Translations under genes and position numbers: made by a program
Source of the DNA: Streptomyces marokkonensis
GTDB lineage: Bacteria > Actinomycetota > Actinomycetes > Streptomycetales > Streptomycetaceae
Length of the DNA: 64,000 nt
Assembly (NCBI RefSeq): GCF_008312835.1
Contig: NZ_VSKS01000001.1
Coordinates: 1 to 64,000 of the forward strand
Direction of reading: 5' to 3'
Shown: piece after piece, positions 14,708 to 24,953 of the stretch
Position numbering within the stretch: position 1 is the stretch's first letter
How the letters are laid out: every line of letters starts with the position of its first letter
Notes under the pieces: model-generated
Databases searched by the model: none
What the model saw: only the letters and a program-made list of their open reading frames with translations
Told to the model about the DNA's origin: nothing

Positions 14708-14800
14708 GCGGTACCGAAGGGCGCATCGGCGACGGGGGCGGTCATGATCGGCCAACCCCGTCGACGTGGGGTGTCGGCGGGACGAAGTAGTCTTGAGCCC

Positions 14801-16276
14801 ATGCCTGAACGCCGTACCGTCGCACTCGTCACCCTTGGCTGCGCCCGTAACGAGGTGGACTCGGAGGAGCTCGCAGGCCGTTTGGAGGCGGACGGCTGGC
14901 AGCTCGTGGAGGACGCCGAGGACGCCGACGTCGCCGTCGTCAACACCTGTGGATTCGTCGAGGCCGCCAAGAAGGACTCGGTCGACGCCCTCCTGGAGGC
15001 CAACGACCTCAAGGGACATGGAAGAACGCAGGCCGTCGTCGCGGTGGGCTGCATGGCCGAGCGGTACGGCAAGGAACTCGCCGAGGCCCTTCCCGAGGCC
15101 GACGGCGTGCTCGGCTTCGACGACTACACCGACATCTCCGACCGCCTCCAGACCATCCTCAACGGCGGCATCCACGCCTCCCACACCCCGCGCGACCGGC
15201 GCAAGCTGCTGCCGATCAGCCCGGCCGAGCGGCAGGACTCCGCCGCCTCCGTCGCGCTCCCGGGACACGGCCCGCTGGATCTGCCCGAGGGCCTCGCCCC
15301 CGCCTCCGGACCCCGTGCCCCGCTGCGCCGCCGGCTGGACGGCTCCCCGGTGGCCTCCGTGAAGCTCGCCTCCGGCTGCGACCGGCGCTGCTCCTTCTGC
15401 GCCATCCCCTCCTTCCGCGGCTCCTTCATCTCGCGCCGGCCCAGCGACGTGCTGAACGAGACGCGGTGGCTGGCCGAACAGGGCGTGAAGGAGGTCATGC
15501 TGGTCTCGGAGAACAACACCTCCTACGGCAAGGACCTCGGCGACATCCGCCTGCTGGAGTCCCTGCTGCCCGAGCTCGCCGAGGTCGACGGCCTCGAGCG
15601 GGTGCGGGTCAGCTACCTCCAGCCGGCCGAGATGCGGCCCGGCCTGATCGACGTGCTGACCTCCACCCCGAAGGTCGCCCCCTACTTCGACCTGTCCTTC
15701 CAGCACTCCGCGCCCGACGTGCTGCGCGCGATGCGCCGCTTCGGCGACACCGACCGGTTCCTGGAACTGCTCGACACCATCCGGAGCAAGGCGCCCCAGG
15801 CCGGTGTGCGCTCCAACTTCATCGTCGGCTTCCCCGGCGAGTCCGCGGCCGACCTGGCCGAGCTCGAGCGGTTCCTGGACCACGCGCGGCTGGACGCCAT
15901 CGGCGTCTTCGGCTACTCCGACGAGGAGGGCACCGAGGCGGCGACGTACGACCGCAAGCTGGACGAGGAGGTCGTCGCCGAGCGGCTGGCCCGTGTCTCC
16001 CGGATGGCCGAGGAACTCGTCTCGCAGCGCGCCGAGGAGCGGGTCGGCGAGACCGTGCACGTGCTGGTGGAGTCCGTGCACGAGGAGGAGGGCGTGTACG
16101 GCCGGGCCGCGCACCAGGCTCCCGAGACGGACGGCCAGGTGCTGCTCACGAGCGGCGAGGGCCTGAGCGTCGGCCGTATGGTCGAGGCGAAGGTGGTCGG
16201 CACGGAAGGTGTCGACCTGGTGGCCGAGCCGCTGTTCCAGGGTTCGCTCGCGCGCGGTGAGGAGGCGGGCAGATGA
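14801..16276 (+). CDS. rimO: RimO, ribosomal protein S12 methylthiotransferase
   Basis: This radical SAM enzyme of 491 residues adds a methylthio group to an aspartate of ribosomal protein S12. The N-terminal UPF0004 domain has the three cluster cysteines in [17 protein letters not shown] and AVGCMAE; the radical SAM core has [16 protein letters not shown] (CxxxCxxC); a TRAM domain closes the protein (about 400-475). The short proline-rich insert after DYTDISD is typical of actinobacterial RimO. The ATG at 14801 is the first family-like start. Its stop overlaps the pgsA start (ATGA), so the two are translationally coupled. Confidence 0.95.
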   Translation: MPERRTVALVTLGCARNEVDSEELAGRLEADGWQLVEDAEDADVAVVNTCGFVEAAKKDSVDALLEANDLKGHGRTQAVVAVGCMAERYGKELAEALPEADGVLGFDDYTDISDRLQTILNGGIHASHTPRDRRKLLPISPAERQDSAASVALPGHGPLDLPEGLAPASGPRAPLRRRLDGSPVASVKLASGCDRRCSFCAIPSFRGSFISRRPSDVLNETRWLAEQGVKEVMLVSENNTSYGKDLGDIRLLESLLPELAEVDGLERVRVSYLQPAEMRPGLIDVLTSTPKVAPYFDLSFQHSAPDVLRAMRRFGDTDRFLELLDTIRSKAPQAGVRSNFIVGFPGESAADLAELERFLDHARLDAIGVFGYSDEEGTEAATYDRKLDEEVVAERLARVSRMAEELVSQRAEERVGETVHVLVESVHEEEGVYGRAAHQAPETDGQVLLTSGEGLSVGRMVEAKVVGTEGVDLVAEPLFQGSLARGEEAGR

Positions 16277-17157
16277 CGGGTGTCCCGGCATCGGCGGCGG
16301 GTGGCCCCTCCGGCGCGAGGAGCGCGGCGGGCGCCGCACCCGGAGGCGTGTCCGCCTCCGGCCGCGCCGTCGCGCGGGAGGCCCGCGGCGCTGCTCCGGG
16401 GTCGTCCGGCGGTGGACCGGCCCGGCGCGGTGCGTCCGGCCGTGGCCCCGGCGGCGACCGGGCGCACGGCGACAAAGCGGCTTTGGCCCGCTCGCCCCGC
16501 GAGGGCGTCGACGCCGAGGACGGTACGAGGCCGGCGCGCGGTGCCAAGATCGCGGCGGCGGCCGTCAACCAGGCCAGCGTCTGGAACATCGCCAACCTGC
16601 TGACCATGCTCCGGCTGCTCCTGGTGCCCGCGTTCGTGATGCTGATGCTCGCCAACGGCGGTCACGACCCGGCGTGGCGGTCGTTCGCCTGGGCGGCCTT
16701 CGCCGTCGCCATGATCACCGACCTGTTCGACGGCCATCTGGCCCGCACGTACAACCTCGTCACCGACTTCGGGAAGATCGCCGATCCCATCGCCGACAAG
16801 GCGATCATGGGAGCGGCGCTGGTCTGTCTCTCCGCGCTGGGCGACCTGCCGTGGTGGGTCACCGGGGTCATCCTCGGCCGGGAACTCGGGATCACCCTGC
16901 TGCGTTTCCTGGTCATTCGCTACGGCGTCATCCCGGCGAGCCGCGGGGGCAAGCTGAAGACCCTCACACAGGGCGTAGCCGTCGGCATGTACGTCCTCGC
17001 GCTGACGGGGTGGCTGGCGACGTTGCGGTGGTGGGTGATGGCCGCGGCCGTCGTGCTGACCGTGGTGACCGGACTCGACTATGTGAAACAGGCCATTGTG
17101 CTCCGCAGGCAGGGAATCGCCGAGCGCAAGGCCGCGTTGGAGGAGACGGAAGCGTGA
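16273..17157 (+). CDS. pgsA: CDP-diacylglycerol-glycerol-3-phosphate 3-phosphatidyltransferase
   Basis: It makes phosphatidylglycerol phosphate, the precursor of phosphatidylglycerol and cardiolipin, in the membrane. The CDP-alcohol phosphotransferase signature D-x2-DG-x2-AR-x9-G-x3-D-x3-D is intact from [10 protein letters not shown] to KIADPIADK (about residues 155-185), with about five membrane helices around it. At 294 residues it is longer than the usual 180-210 because of an Ala/Gly/Arg/Ser-rich N-terminal extension of about 90 residues without predicted fold. The start is fixed by the ATGA overlap with rimO and the end by the GTGA overlap with cinA. Confidence 0.92.
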   Translation: MTGVPASAAGGPSGARSAAGAAPGGVSASGRAVAREARGAAPGSSGGGPARRGASGRGPGGDRAHGDKAALARSPREGVDAEDGTRPARGAKIAAAAVNQASVWNIANLLTMLRLLLVPAFVMLMLANGGHDPAWRSFAWAAFAVAMITDLFDGHLARTYNLVTDFGKIADPIADKAIMGAALVCLSALGDLPWWVTGVILGRELGITLLRFLVIRYGVIPASRGGKLKTLTQGVAVGMYVLALTGWLATLRWWVMAAAVVLTVVTGLDYVKQAIVLRRQGIAERKAALEETEA

Positions 17158-17699
17158 GTTCGACGGCCACCGACGTGGTGAGACTACTCACCGTGAACGG
17201 TGGAACGCTCGCCGTCGCCGAGTCGCTGACCGGTGGCCTGGTGGCGGCGGAGATCACGTCGGTGCCCGGGGCGTCCAAGGTCTTCCGGGGCTCGGTGACG
17301 GCCTATGCCACCGACCTGAAGCACCGGCTGCTCGGTGTGGACGCCACGCTGCTGGCGCAGCGCGGAGCGGTGGACCCGCAGGTGGCGGCCCAGATGGCGG
17401 CCGGGGTCCGCACGGCGCTGGGCGCCGACTGGGGCCTCGCCACCACCGGCGTCGCCGGTCCGGACCCCCAGGACGGACAGGCCGTCGGGACGGTGTTCGT
17501 GGCCGTGGACGGGCCCCTCGGGGCCGGCTCCGGTTCTGCCGGTGGCGGAAAAGTGGAGCATCTGCGGTTGAACGGCGACCGTGCGGAAATTCGTATGGAG
17601 AGTGTACGGAGCGTACTCGCACTGCTTCTGAGGGAGCTTGCGGGCGAACAGACCGGGAATGAGCGGGCACAGGATACGGAACGGAACGGGGGGTTTTGA
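17154..17699 (+). CDS. cinA: CinA-type nicotinamide-nucleotide amidohydrolase
   Basis: This is the 181-residue stand-alone C-terminal CinA domain (PncC-type). It deamidates NMN to nicotinate mononucleotide in pyridine nucleotide recycling. The family motifs are clear: LAVAESLTGGLVAAEITSVPGAS near the N-terminus, FRGSVTAYAT, and LATTGVAGPDPQDGQAVGTVFVAV. The COG1058 N-terminal domain of long CinA proteins is absent, as is usual for actinobacteria. GTG start inside the pgsA stop (GTGA) means coupled translation. Last gene of the rimO-pgsA-cinA run; clgR follows after 109 bases. Confidence 0.9.
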   Translation: MSSTATDVVRLLTVNGGTLAVAESLTGGLVAAEITSVPGASKVFRGSVTAYATDLKHRLLGVDATLLAQRGAVDPQVAAQMAAGVRTALGADWGLATTGVAGPDPQDGQAVGTVFVAVDGPLGAGSGSAGGGKVEHLRLNGDRAEIRMESVRSVLALLLRELAGEQTGNERAQDTERNGGF

Positions 17700-17808
17700 T
17701 GTTTGCAGCCCTGAGTGAACACGACATCGCTCCCCGCACGGCCGCGGCGCGAGGCGGTACGGTGGGGCGAGAAGGATGCGGCTACGCGGTCCGAGGAGGG
17801 AGCCACCG

Positions 17809-18189
17809 ATGATTCTGCTCCGTCGCCTGCTGGGTGACGTGCTGCGTCGGCAGCGCCAGCGCCAGGGCCGTACTCTGCGCGAAGTCTCCTCGTCCGCCCG
17901 AGTCTCACTCGGCTATCTCTCCGAGGTGGAGCGGGGGCAGAAGGAGGCTTCCTCCGAACTGCTCTCCGCCATCTGCGACGCGCTGGACGTACGGATGTCC
18001 GAGCTCATGCGGGAAGTGAGCGACGAACTCGCCCTCGCCGAGCTGGCCCAGTCTGCTGCAGCGACCCCCAGCGAACCCGTACCCACGCCGGTTCGTCCGA
18101 TGCTGGGTTCTGTTTCGGTGACCGGTGTGCCACCGGAACGGGTGACCATCAAGGCGCCCGCCGAGGCGGTGGACGTCGTCGCCGCGTGA
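17809..18189 (+). CDS. clgR: ClgR, Clp protease gene regulator
   Basis: A 126-residue Cro/C1-type HTH activator. The helix-turn-helix is [20 protein letters not shown] (about residues 22-41), followed by [13 protein letters not shown], the ClgR signature. ClgR activates clpP1P2, clpC, lon and its own gene in actinobacteria. The protein ends in VDVVAA; a C-terminal Ala-Ala is a known Clp degradation signal for ClgR in Streptomyces, giving feedback control. The ATG at 17809 has AGGAGGGAG upstream; an in-frame ATG 33 bases earlier has a worse context. Confidence 0.93.
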   Translation: MILLRRLLGDVLRRQRQRQGRTLREVSSSARVSLGYLSEVERGQKEASSELLSAICDALDVRMSELMREVSDELALAELAQSAAATPSEPVPTPVRPMLGSVSVTGVPPERVTIKAPAEAVDVVAA

Positions 18190-18229
18190 GCACGATGTTC
18201 GGCGCCCGCGCGGTGTGAAGTGTGAGATG

Positions 18230-18278
18230 CCCCGGTAGGGGCCCTTCCGGAGATCCGGAGGGGTGCCACCGGGGTTTT
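18230..18278 (+). terminator. Terminator after clgR
   Basis: CCCCGGT pairs with ACCGGGG and, inside it, CCTTCCGG pairs with CCGGAGGGG-like bases around AGAT; TTTT follows. The stem is long, with two small bulges. Confidence 0.8.
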
Positions 18279-18379
18279 CGCATGCGTGGGCCGCTCCCCG
18301 CGCTCCGTGTGCGTTTGCCGGTGCGGCGCGGGGCCGTCATCGTGGAAGGACGAGGTGGGGACCAGCCACGGAGGTGCGG

Positions 18380-18850
18380 ATGTACGTCGTGAAGAGCCCG
18401 TTGTCCGACGAGAACCTGAAGACCGTGTCCGAGGCGCTGCAGGGCGCCTTGGTCGACCTGGTGGATCTCGCCCTGGTGGCGAAGCAGATCCACTGGAACG
18501 TGGTCGGGCCACGCTTCCGTTCCGTCCATCTCCAGCTCGACGAGGTCGTGACCCTGGCCCGAGGGCACTCCGACACGGTGGCGGAGCGCGCCGCCGCACT
18601 GGGCGTCTCGCCCGACGGGCGTGCGGCGACGGTGGCCGTGGGCAGTGGGATCGGGGTGACACCGGAGGGCTGGGTCGACGACACGGCCGCCGTGGGAGCG
18701 CTCGTGGACGCGCTGGGCGCGGTCATCGCCCGTATGCGGGAGCGGGTCACGGCGACCGCGGACCCGGACCCGGTGAGCCAGGACATCCTCATCTCGGTCA
18801 CGGCGGACCTCGAGAAGCAGCAGTGGATGTTCCAGGCCGAGAACGGGTGA
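18380..18850 (+). CDS. dpsB: Dps-family ferritin-like DNA-protection protein
   Basis: A 156-residue ferritin-like four-helix protein of the Dps/DUF455-free starvation class. The ferroxidase motif is partly seen in AKQIHWNVVGPRFRSVHLQLDEV (His and Asp/Glu ligands, about residues 33-55), matching the Dps signature. Dps oxidises ferrous iron with peroxide inside a 12-mer and can compact the nucleoid. Position after clgR matches dpsB of S. coelicolor. ATG at 18380 with GGAGGTG directly upstream; the longer frame back to 18263 runs through the clgR terminator and is not credible. Confidence 0.88.
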   Translation: MYVVKSPLSDENLKTVSEALQGALVDLVDLALVAKQIHWNVVGPRFRSVHLQLDEVVTLARGHSDTVAERAAALGVSPDGRAATVAVGSGIGVTPEGWVDDTAAVGALVDALGAVIARMRERVTATADPDPVSQDILISVTADLEKQQWMFQAENG

Positions 18851-18896
18851 CATCCCCTTGAGGGCCGCGGGCCCTTCGGGGAGCGGTCCGGGCGCC

Positions 18897-19130
18897 GTGA
18901 CGACGGCGCGGACGGTGCGCTGGGGGGCCGCCCTGGGATTCGGGGCGCTGTGGTGGTGGGCGGTGGCGCGGCTGCTGCTGGTGCCCGAGGCCGGTGCGCT
19001 GGAAGGGGCGGTCGCGGCCGGCGGCTGGGGGCTCAGCCTGCTGCCGGTGCACTGCACACCGAGGGCACGGGCGGAAGGCGCGCTCGTGGCGGGGCGGTGG
19101 CGGCGGGCCTGGCGCTCGGGCGATCGGTAA
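18897..19130 (+). CDS. Small hypothetical membrane protein
   Basis: About 77 residues from a GTG at 18897, or 90 from a TTG at 18858. One clear hydrophobic segment (GALWWWAVARLLLVPEAG) and a second weaker one (VAAGGWGLSLLPV), with an arginine-rich tail, suggest two membrane spans. No known family was recognised. It follows dpsB closely and converges with nei. Confidence 0.5.
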   Translation: MTTARTVRWGAALGFGALWWWAVARLLLVPEAGALEGAVAAGGWGLSLLPVHCTPRARAEGALVAGRWRRAWRSGDR

Positions 19131-19176
19131 GGGGCAGGGCGTCCGCTTCCTGCCGTGAGCGCGCGGACCGGCGCGA

Positions 19177-19977
19177 TCAGCGCGGTCGCGTGGGGCCCGG
19201 CTGGCAGTGGGGACACCAGTACGTGGGACGCTCGCGGGAGCCGTCGCCCTGGTCGGCGAGGCGGACGGGCGTGCGGCAGCGCAGACAGGGGCGGCGTGCC
19301 CGGCCGTACACGAAGAGGTCCTGGCCGCGGCGGCCGGTCGTGCTGCGGATCGGGCGTTCGCGGTTGAACTCCAGCAGTCTCCTCGCGAGTTCCGGCAGCT
19401 TCGCGGCCCGGTCGGCGGGCAGTTCGCCCACCGGGAGCCAGGGGGTGACGCCGAGCAGGAAGCAGAGCTCGCTCTTGAAGACATTGCCGATACCGGCGAG
19501 GTTCCGCTGGTCGAGGAGGGCCTCGCCGAGCGGGCGGGCCGGGTCCTTCAGCAGGTTGGCCAGCGCGACGTCCGGATCCCAGTCCGGGCCCAGCAGGTCG
19601 GGCCCGAGGTGGCCGACCACGCGGTCCTCGTCGGCCGTGCGCAGCAGTTCCAGCACGGGCAGCCGGTAGCCGACGGCGGTGCGGTCGGCGTTGCCGAGGA
19701 TCGCGCGGATCTGGTGCGACGGGCCGCCGTTCCAGCGCTGCCCGCCGGCGTACACCCGCCAGGAACCGTCCATCCTCAGGTGCGAGTGCAGGGTCAGGCC
19801 GCCCTCGACGCGGGTCAGCAGATGCTTGCCGCGCGGGGTGACGTCCAGCACCGTGCGGCCGGTGAGGTCGGCCGTGGCGTACCGGGGCACCCGGAGGTCG
19901 CTGCGGGTCAGCGTCTTGCCCGCGAGGGCGTCGTGCAGCCGTCGCGAGGCCTGCCAGACCGTGTCTCCTTCGGGCAT
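19177..19977 (-). CDS. nei: Endonuclease VIII / Fpg-family DNA glycosylase
   Basis: A 266-residue bifunctional base-excision repair glycosylase. The catalytic N-terminus M-PEGDTVW provides Pro2 and Glu3; LDQRNLAGIGNVFKSE is the helix-two-turn-helix; the C-terminal zinc finger has CLRC and CPHC pairs (about residues 231-258). PEGDT marks the Nei rather than Fpg branch (usually PELPE), so oxidised pyrimidines are the likely substrate. Its start lies 31 bases after the lhr stop, so the two repair genes probably form an operon. Confidence 0.92.
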   Translation of the reverse strand: MPEGDTVWQASRRLHDALAGKTLTRSDLRVPRYATADLTGRTVLDVTPRGKHLLTRVEGGLTLHSHLRMDGSWRVYAGGQRWNGGPSHQIRAILGNADRTAVGYRLPVLELLRTADEDRVVGHLGPDLLGPDWDPDVALANLLKDPARPLGEALLDQRNLAGIGNVFKSELCFLLGVTPWLPVGELPADRAAKLPELARRLLEFNRERPIRSTTGRRGQDLFVYGRARRPCLRCRTPVRLADQGDGSRERPTYWCPHCQPGPTRPR

Positions 19978-20008
19978 GCGTCAAGGGTGGCACGCCGGAC
20001 CGGGCGGG

Positions 20009-23000
20009 TCAGGCGCGCAGGCGCAGGCCCCGGGGTGTGGCCACGAAACCCGCGCTCTCCAGGAGCGCGCCCGGCGGGGACGTCAGGGCCGGGGTGCCGT
20101 TGACGCGCTCCACGGTGACCGTGCCGAGGGACCCCGCCCGGGCCGCCGCGGCGAGGGCTTCGGCGGCGGCCGGGAGACGGGGGTCCTCGGCGGGTTCGCC
20201 GTCGTGGTCCGCGGGCCAGGCCAGCAGGGTCTTGCCGCCACGTTCCATGTAGAGCGTCAGTTCGCCGTCCACCAGCACCACCAGGGAGCCCGCCTTGCGG
20301 CCGGGCTTGTGCCCGGCGCCGGTCGGGGGCTCGGGCCAGCCCAGCGCGGCACCGTAGGCGTTCGCCGGGTCGGCGGCGGCGAGGACGACGGCCCGTGTGG
20401 TGCGGTCCGGGCCGGTACGGCGGCCGGCGAACGGGTCGTACGACGGACCTCCGCCGTTCCGCCAGGGGGGCGGGGCCGGCGGGGCCAGGTCGCGGGGGGA
20501 GACGTAGTCGCCCGGCGACAGGCGCGGGTACGGGCTGTCGTCCGCGCCGGGGGAGCCGTCGTGGCCCTGCACGGGGTCGAAGGGACCGGGCCCCGCGTCG
20601 AAGGGGCCGGGCCCGTCCGCAGGCGGGAAGGTCTCGCCCCGTTCGCGGGCGTTGGCCGCCGCGCGGAGGCGGTCCACGGCCCCGTCCATGGCGAACTGGG
20701 CGGCGCCCAGGCCCTCCACCACATAGCCGCGACGGGCCTGCCCGGTCTCCTCGAAGGCGGACAGAACGCGGTACGTCGCCGAGAAGCCGCCCTCGACGCC
20801 CTCCGCGGAGACGGCGCCCCGCGTCACCACGCCGTGCCGGTCGAGCAGGGTGCGGGCCAGCGCGTGCGCCCGGACCGTGGCGTCGGAGTCCCGGTCCGGG
20901 AGCAGGGACCAACGGCCGGCGACGGTCGGCGGGCCCGTGCGGGAGGCGCCGCGGGCGGACGCCGTGAGCGAGCCGTAGCGCCCGCGCGGGACCGAGCGCT
21001 TCGCGCGGTGGGCGGTGGAGCCCGCGGTGCGGCCGGAGCCCAGCAGGGAGCGCATGGGGGTGAGCGTGTCGTTGGTGAGCCGTCCGGACCAGGCGAGGTC
21101 CCACAGGGCGTCGGCGAGCTGCGGATCGGTGGCCTCGGGGTGGGTGGTGGCGCGGACCTGGTCGGCGATCTGCCGGAAGAACAGGCCGTAGCCGCCGGAG
21201 AGGGTGTCCAGGACGGACTGGTGGAGGGCGGTCGGCTCCAGCGGGTGCGGGGGAGGCAGGAGCAGTGGGGCGGCGTCCGCGAGGTAGAGGGAGACCCAGC
21301 CGTCCTTCCCGGGCAGCGAACCGGCACCGGCCCACACCACCTCTCCGGCGGCCGTGAGCTCGTCCAGCATCGCCGGCGCGTAGTTCGCCACGCGGGACGG
21401 CAGGACCAGCTTCTCCAGGGCGGACGCGGGCACGGACGCGCCCTGCAACTGCTCGACGGCGCGGACCAGTCCGTCGAGGCCGCGCAGGGTGTGCCCCTTG
21501 CCGATGTGCTGCCACTGGGGGAGGAACTGGGCGAGCGAGGCCGGCGGCACCGGCTCCAGCTCGTGCCGCAACGCGGCCAGGGAGCGGCGGCGGAGCCTGC
21601 GCAGCACGGCGGCGTCGCACCACTCCTGTCCGATCCCGGCGGGATGGAACTCGCCCTGGACGACCCGGCCCGCCGCCGAGAGCCGCTGGAGGGCGCCCTC
21701 GGTGACCGCCACACCCAGTCCGAAGCGGGCCGCCGCCGTGGCCGACGTGAACGGGCCGTGGGTGCGCGCGTACCGCGCGAGGAGGTCGCCGAGGGGGTCC
21801 TTGACGGGTTCGGTGAACGCCTCCGGCACGCCGACCGGCAGTGCCGTGCCCAGCGCGTCGCGCAGCCGGCCGGCGTCCTCGACCGCCGCCCAGTGGTCGG
21901 CGCCGGCCACCCGCACCAGGATGGCGCGCCGGGCGGAGGCGAGCTCCCGCGCCCACCGCGGCTCGGCGCCGCGCTCGGCGAGCTCGGCATCGGTGAGCGG
22001 ACCGAGCAGGCGCAGCAGGTCGGCCACGCCCTCCGCGTCCTTGACGCGCCGGTCCTCGGTGAGCCACTGCAGCTCGCGCTCCAGCTCGGTCAGCACCTCG
22101 GCGTCGAGCAGTTCGCGCAGCTCCGCCTGGCCGAGCAGCTCGGCCAGCAGCCGCGAGTCCAGCGACAGGGCGGCGGCGCGGCGCTCGGCGAGCGGGGAGT
22201 CGCCCTCGTACAGGAACTGGGCGACGTACCCGAACAGCAGGGAGCGGGCGAAGGGGGACGGCTCCGGGGTGGTGACCTCGACCAGCCGCACCTTGCGGGA
22301 CTCCAGGTCGCCCATCAGCTCGGCGAGTCCGGGAACGTCGAAGACGTCCTGGAGGCATTCGCGGACGGCTTCCAGGACGATCGGGAACGAGCCGAACTCG
22401 CCGGCCACCTGGAGCAGTTGGGAGGCCCTCTGGCGCTGCTGCCACAGCGGGGTGCGGCGGCCCGGGTTGCGGCGCGGCAGCAGCAGCGCGCGGGCGGCGC
22501 ACTCGCGGAACCGGGCCGCGAACAGTGCCGAGCCGCCCACCTGGTCGGTGACGACCTGCTCGACCTCGCCCTTGTCGAAGACGACGTCGGCGGCGCCCAC
22601 GGGGGCCTGGTCCGCGTCGTACTCGGCACCGGCCCTCATGGGCTCGTGGTCGAGCAGGTCGAGACCCATCAGGTCGGCGTCCGGCAGCCGCAGCACGATG
22701 CCGTCGTCGGCGTGCATCACCTGGGCGTCCATGCCGTAGCGCTCGGAGAGGCGGGCGCCGAGCGCGAGCGCCCACGGGGCGTGCACCTGGGCGCCGAACG
22801 GTGAGTGCACGACGACCCGCCAGTCGCCCAGTTCGTCGCGGAAGCGCTCCACCACGATGGTGCGGTCGTCGGGGACGTGGCCGCAGGCCTCGCGCTGTTC
22901 GTCGAGGTAGGACAGGACGTTGTCCGCGGCCCAGGCGTCCAGACCCGCCGCGAGGAGCCGCAGCCGGGCGTCGTCCCGGGACAGCGAGCCCACCTCGCGC

Positions 23001-24880
23001 AGGAACGCGCCCACCGCACGGCCGAGCTCCAGCGGCCGGCCCAGCTGGTCGCCCTTCCAGAACGGCAGCCGCCCGGGCACGCCCGGCGCGGGGGAGACCA
23101 GGACCCGGTCGCGCGTGATGTCCTCGATGCGCCAGGAACTGGTGCCGAGCGTGAAGACGTCGCCCACGCGGGACTCGTAGACCATCTCCTCGTCCAGCTC
23201 GCCGACCCGTCCGCCGCCCTTCTTGGGATCGGCGCCCGCGAGGAACACCCCGAAGAGGCCCCGGTCGGGGATCGTGCCGCCGGAGGTCACGGCGAGGCGC
23301 TGGGCGCCCGGGCGGCCGGTGATCTCGCCCGTGACCCGGTCCCACACCACGCGCGGGCGCAGCTCCGCGAAGGCGTCGGACGGGTAGCGGCCGGCGAGCA
23401 TGTCCAGGACGCCCGTGAAGGCGGACTCGGGCAGCGAGGCGAAGGGCGCCGCGCGCCGGACCATGGCGAGCAGGTCGTCGAGCTGCCAGGTGTCCATGGC
23501 CGTCATGGCGACGAGCTGCTGGGCCAGGACGTCGAGGGGGTTGGCGGGGACCCTCAGGGACTCGATCGCCCCGGTGCGCATCCGCTCGGTGACCACGGCC
23601 GCCTGCACGAGGTCGCCCCGGTACTTCGGGAACACCACGCCCGTGGAGACCGCGCCCACCTGGTGCCCCGCGCGGCCGACGCGCTGGAGGCCGGAGGCGA
23701 CGGACGGCGGGGACTCCACCTGGACCACCAGGTCCACGGCGCCCATGTCGATCCCCAGCTCCAGGCTGGAGGTGGCGACCACCGCGGGCAGCCGGCCCGC
23801 CTTGAGGTCCTCCTCGACCAGCGCGCGCTGCTCCTTGGACACCGAACCGTGATGGGCGCGCGCGATGACCGTGGGCGCGCCCTGGGCGGCCCCGGAGCCG
23901 CCCATGAGCTCGGCGGGGGAGTGGTGCTCGTCCAGGGGCTCACCGGTGGCCCGCTCGTAGGCGATCTCGTTGAGCCGGTTGCACAGGCGCTCGGCGAGGC
24001 GGCGGGAGTTCGCGAACACGATGGTCGAGCGGTGCGACTGCACCAGATCCGTGATCCGCTCCTCGACATGCGGCCAGATCGACGGCCGCTCGGCGCCCTC
24101 CGAGCCGTCGGCGACCGGGGAGCCGCCCAGCTCGCCCAGGTCCTCGACCGGCACCACCACTGAGAGGTCGAACTCCTTGCCGGACTCCGGCTGCACGATC
24201 TCCACCTTGCGGCGCGGGGAGAGGAACCGGGCGACCTCGTCCACCGGGCGCACCGTCGCCGAGAGGCCGATGCGGCGGGCCGGGCGGGGCAGCAGTTCGT
24301 CCAGCCGCTCCAGGGAGAGCGCGAGGTGCGCGCCGCGCTTGGTGCCCGCGACCGCGTGCACCTCGTCCAGGATCACCGTCTCCACGCCCGTCAGCGCGTC
24401 GCGCGTGGCGGACGTCAGCATCAGGAACAGCGACTCGGGAGTGGTGATCAGGATGTCCGGCGGACGGGTGGCCAGGGCGCGCCGCTCAGCGGGCGGGGTG
24501 TCGCCGGAGCGGATGCCGACCTTCACCTCGGGCTCGGGCAGACCCCGGCGGACGGATTCCTGGCGGATGCCGGTCAGCGGGCTGCGGAGGTTGCGCTCGA
24601 CGTCGACGGCCAGGGCCTTCAGCGGCGAGACGTACAGCACCCGGCAGCGCTTCCTGGGGTCCGCGGGCGGCGGCGTGGAGGCCAGCTCGTCCAGGGCGGC
24701 GAGGAAGGCGGCCAGGGTCTTCCCGGAACCGGTGGGTGCGACCACCAGCACGTCCGAGCCCTCCCCGATGGCCTGCCACGCGCCCGCCTGTGCGGCGGTG
24801 GGCGCGGAGAACGCCCCCGTGAACCAGCCGCGGGTCGCGGGGGAGAAGCCGTCCAGGGCTCGCTGCGGATCGCTGACCAT
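20009..24880 (-). CDS. lhr: Lhr-type ATP-dependent DNA helicase
   Basis: A superfamily 2 helicase of 1623 residues, the long-helicase-related class. The motor has Q-motif region, Walker A APTGSGKTLAAF (near residue 50), DEVH box ILDEVHAVAG, SAT and the arginine-finger motif QRVGRAGHQVG (about residue 400). A winged helix and the Lhr core follow, and beyond about residue 900 comes the less conserved Lhr C-terminal domain with a Gly/Pro/Asp-rich spacer at about 1440-1480. Lhr is a 3'-5' helicase that unwinds forks and RNA-DNA hybrids. The ATG at 24880 starts MVSDPQRALDGF as in homologues. It leads the lhr-nei operon and is divergent from the araC-type gene. Confidence 0.93.
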   Translation of the reverse strand: MVSDPQRALDGFSPATRGWFTGAFSAPTAAQAGAWQAIGEGSDVLVVAPTGSGKTLAAFLAALDELASTPPPADPRKRCRVLYVSPLKALAVDVERNLRSPLTGIRQESVRRGLPEPEVKVGIRSGDTPPAERRALATRPPDILITTPESLFLMLTSATRDALTGVETVILDEVHAVAGTKRGAHLALSLERLDELLPRPARRIGLSATVRPVDEVARFLSPRRKVEIVQPESGKEFDLSVVVPVEDLGELGGSPVADGSEGAERPSIWPHVEERITDLVQSHRSTIVFANSRRLAERLCNRLNEIAYERATGEPLDEHHSPAELMGGSGAAQGAPTVIARAHHGSVSKEQRALVEEDLKAGRLPAVVATSSLELGIDMGAVDLVVQVESPPSVASGLQRVGRAGHQVGAVSTGVVFPKYRGDLVQAAVVTERMRTGAIESLRVPANPLDVLAQQLVAMTAMDTWQLDDLLAMVRRAAPFASLPESAFTGVLDMLAGRYPSDAFAELRPRVVWDRVTGEITGRPGAQRLAVTSGGTIPDRGLFGVFLAGADPKKGGGRVGELDEEMVYESRVGDVFTLGTSSWRIEDITRDRVLVSPAPGVPGRLPFWKGDQLGRPLELGRAVGAFLREVGSLSRDDARLRLLAAGLDAWAADNVLSYLDEQREACGHVPDDRTIVVERFRDELGDWRVVVHSPFGAQVHAPWALALGARLSERYGMDAQVMHADDGIVLRLPDADLMGLDLLDHEPMRAGAEYDADQAPVGAADVVFDKGEVEQVVTDQVGGSALFAARFRECAARALLLPRRNPGRRTPLWQQRQRASQLLQVAGEFGSFPIVLEAVRECLQDVFDVPGLAELMGDLESRKVRLVEVTTPEPSPFARSLLFGYVAQFLYEGDSPLAERRAAALSLDSRLLAELLGQAELRELLDAEVLTELERELQWLTEDRRVKDAEGVADLLRLLGPLTDAELAERGAEPRWARELASARRAILVRVAGADHWAAVEDAGRLRDALGTALPVGVPEAFTEPVKDPLGDLLARYARTHGPFTSATAAARFGLGVAVTEGALQRLSAAGRVVQGEFHPAGIGQEWCDAAVLRRLRRRSLAALRHELEPVPPASLAQFLPQWQHIGKGHTLRGLDGLVRAVEQLQGASVPASALEKLVLPSRVANYAPAMLDELTAAGEVVWAGAGSLPGKDGWVSLYLADAAPLLLPPPHPLEPTALHQSVLDTLSGGYGLFFRQIADQVRATTHPEATDPQLADALWDLAWSGRLTNDTLTPMRSLLGSGRTAGSTAHRAKRSVPRGRYGSLTASARGASRTGPPTVAGRWSLLPDRDSDATVRAHALARTLLDRHGVVTRGAVSAEGVEGGFSATYRVLSAFEETGQARRGYVVEGLGAAQFAMDGAVDRLRAAANARERGETFPPADGPGPFDAGPGPFDPVQGHDGSPGADDSPYPRLSPGDYVSPRDLAPPAPPPWRNGGGPSYDPFAGRRTGPDRTTRAVVLAAADPANAYGAALGWPEPPTGAGHKPGRKAGSLVVLVDGELTLYMERGGKTLLAWPADHDGEPAEDPRLPAAAEALAAAARAGSLGTVTVERVNGTPALTSPPGALLESAGFVATPRGLRLRA

Positions 24881-24953
24881 GCGTCCATCGTGCACCCGGC
24901 CACTGACAACCGGGCCGAGGCGGTGACGGCGGAGCGCGCGTGACAATGGCCGT

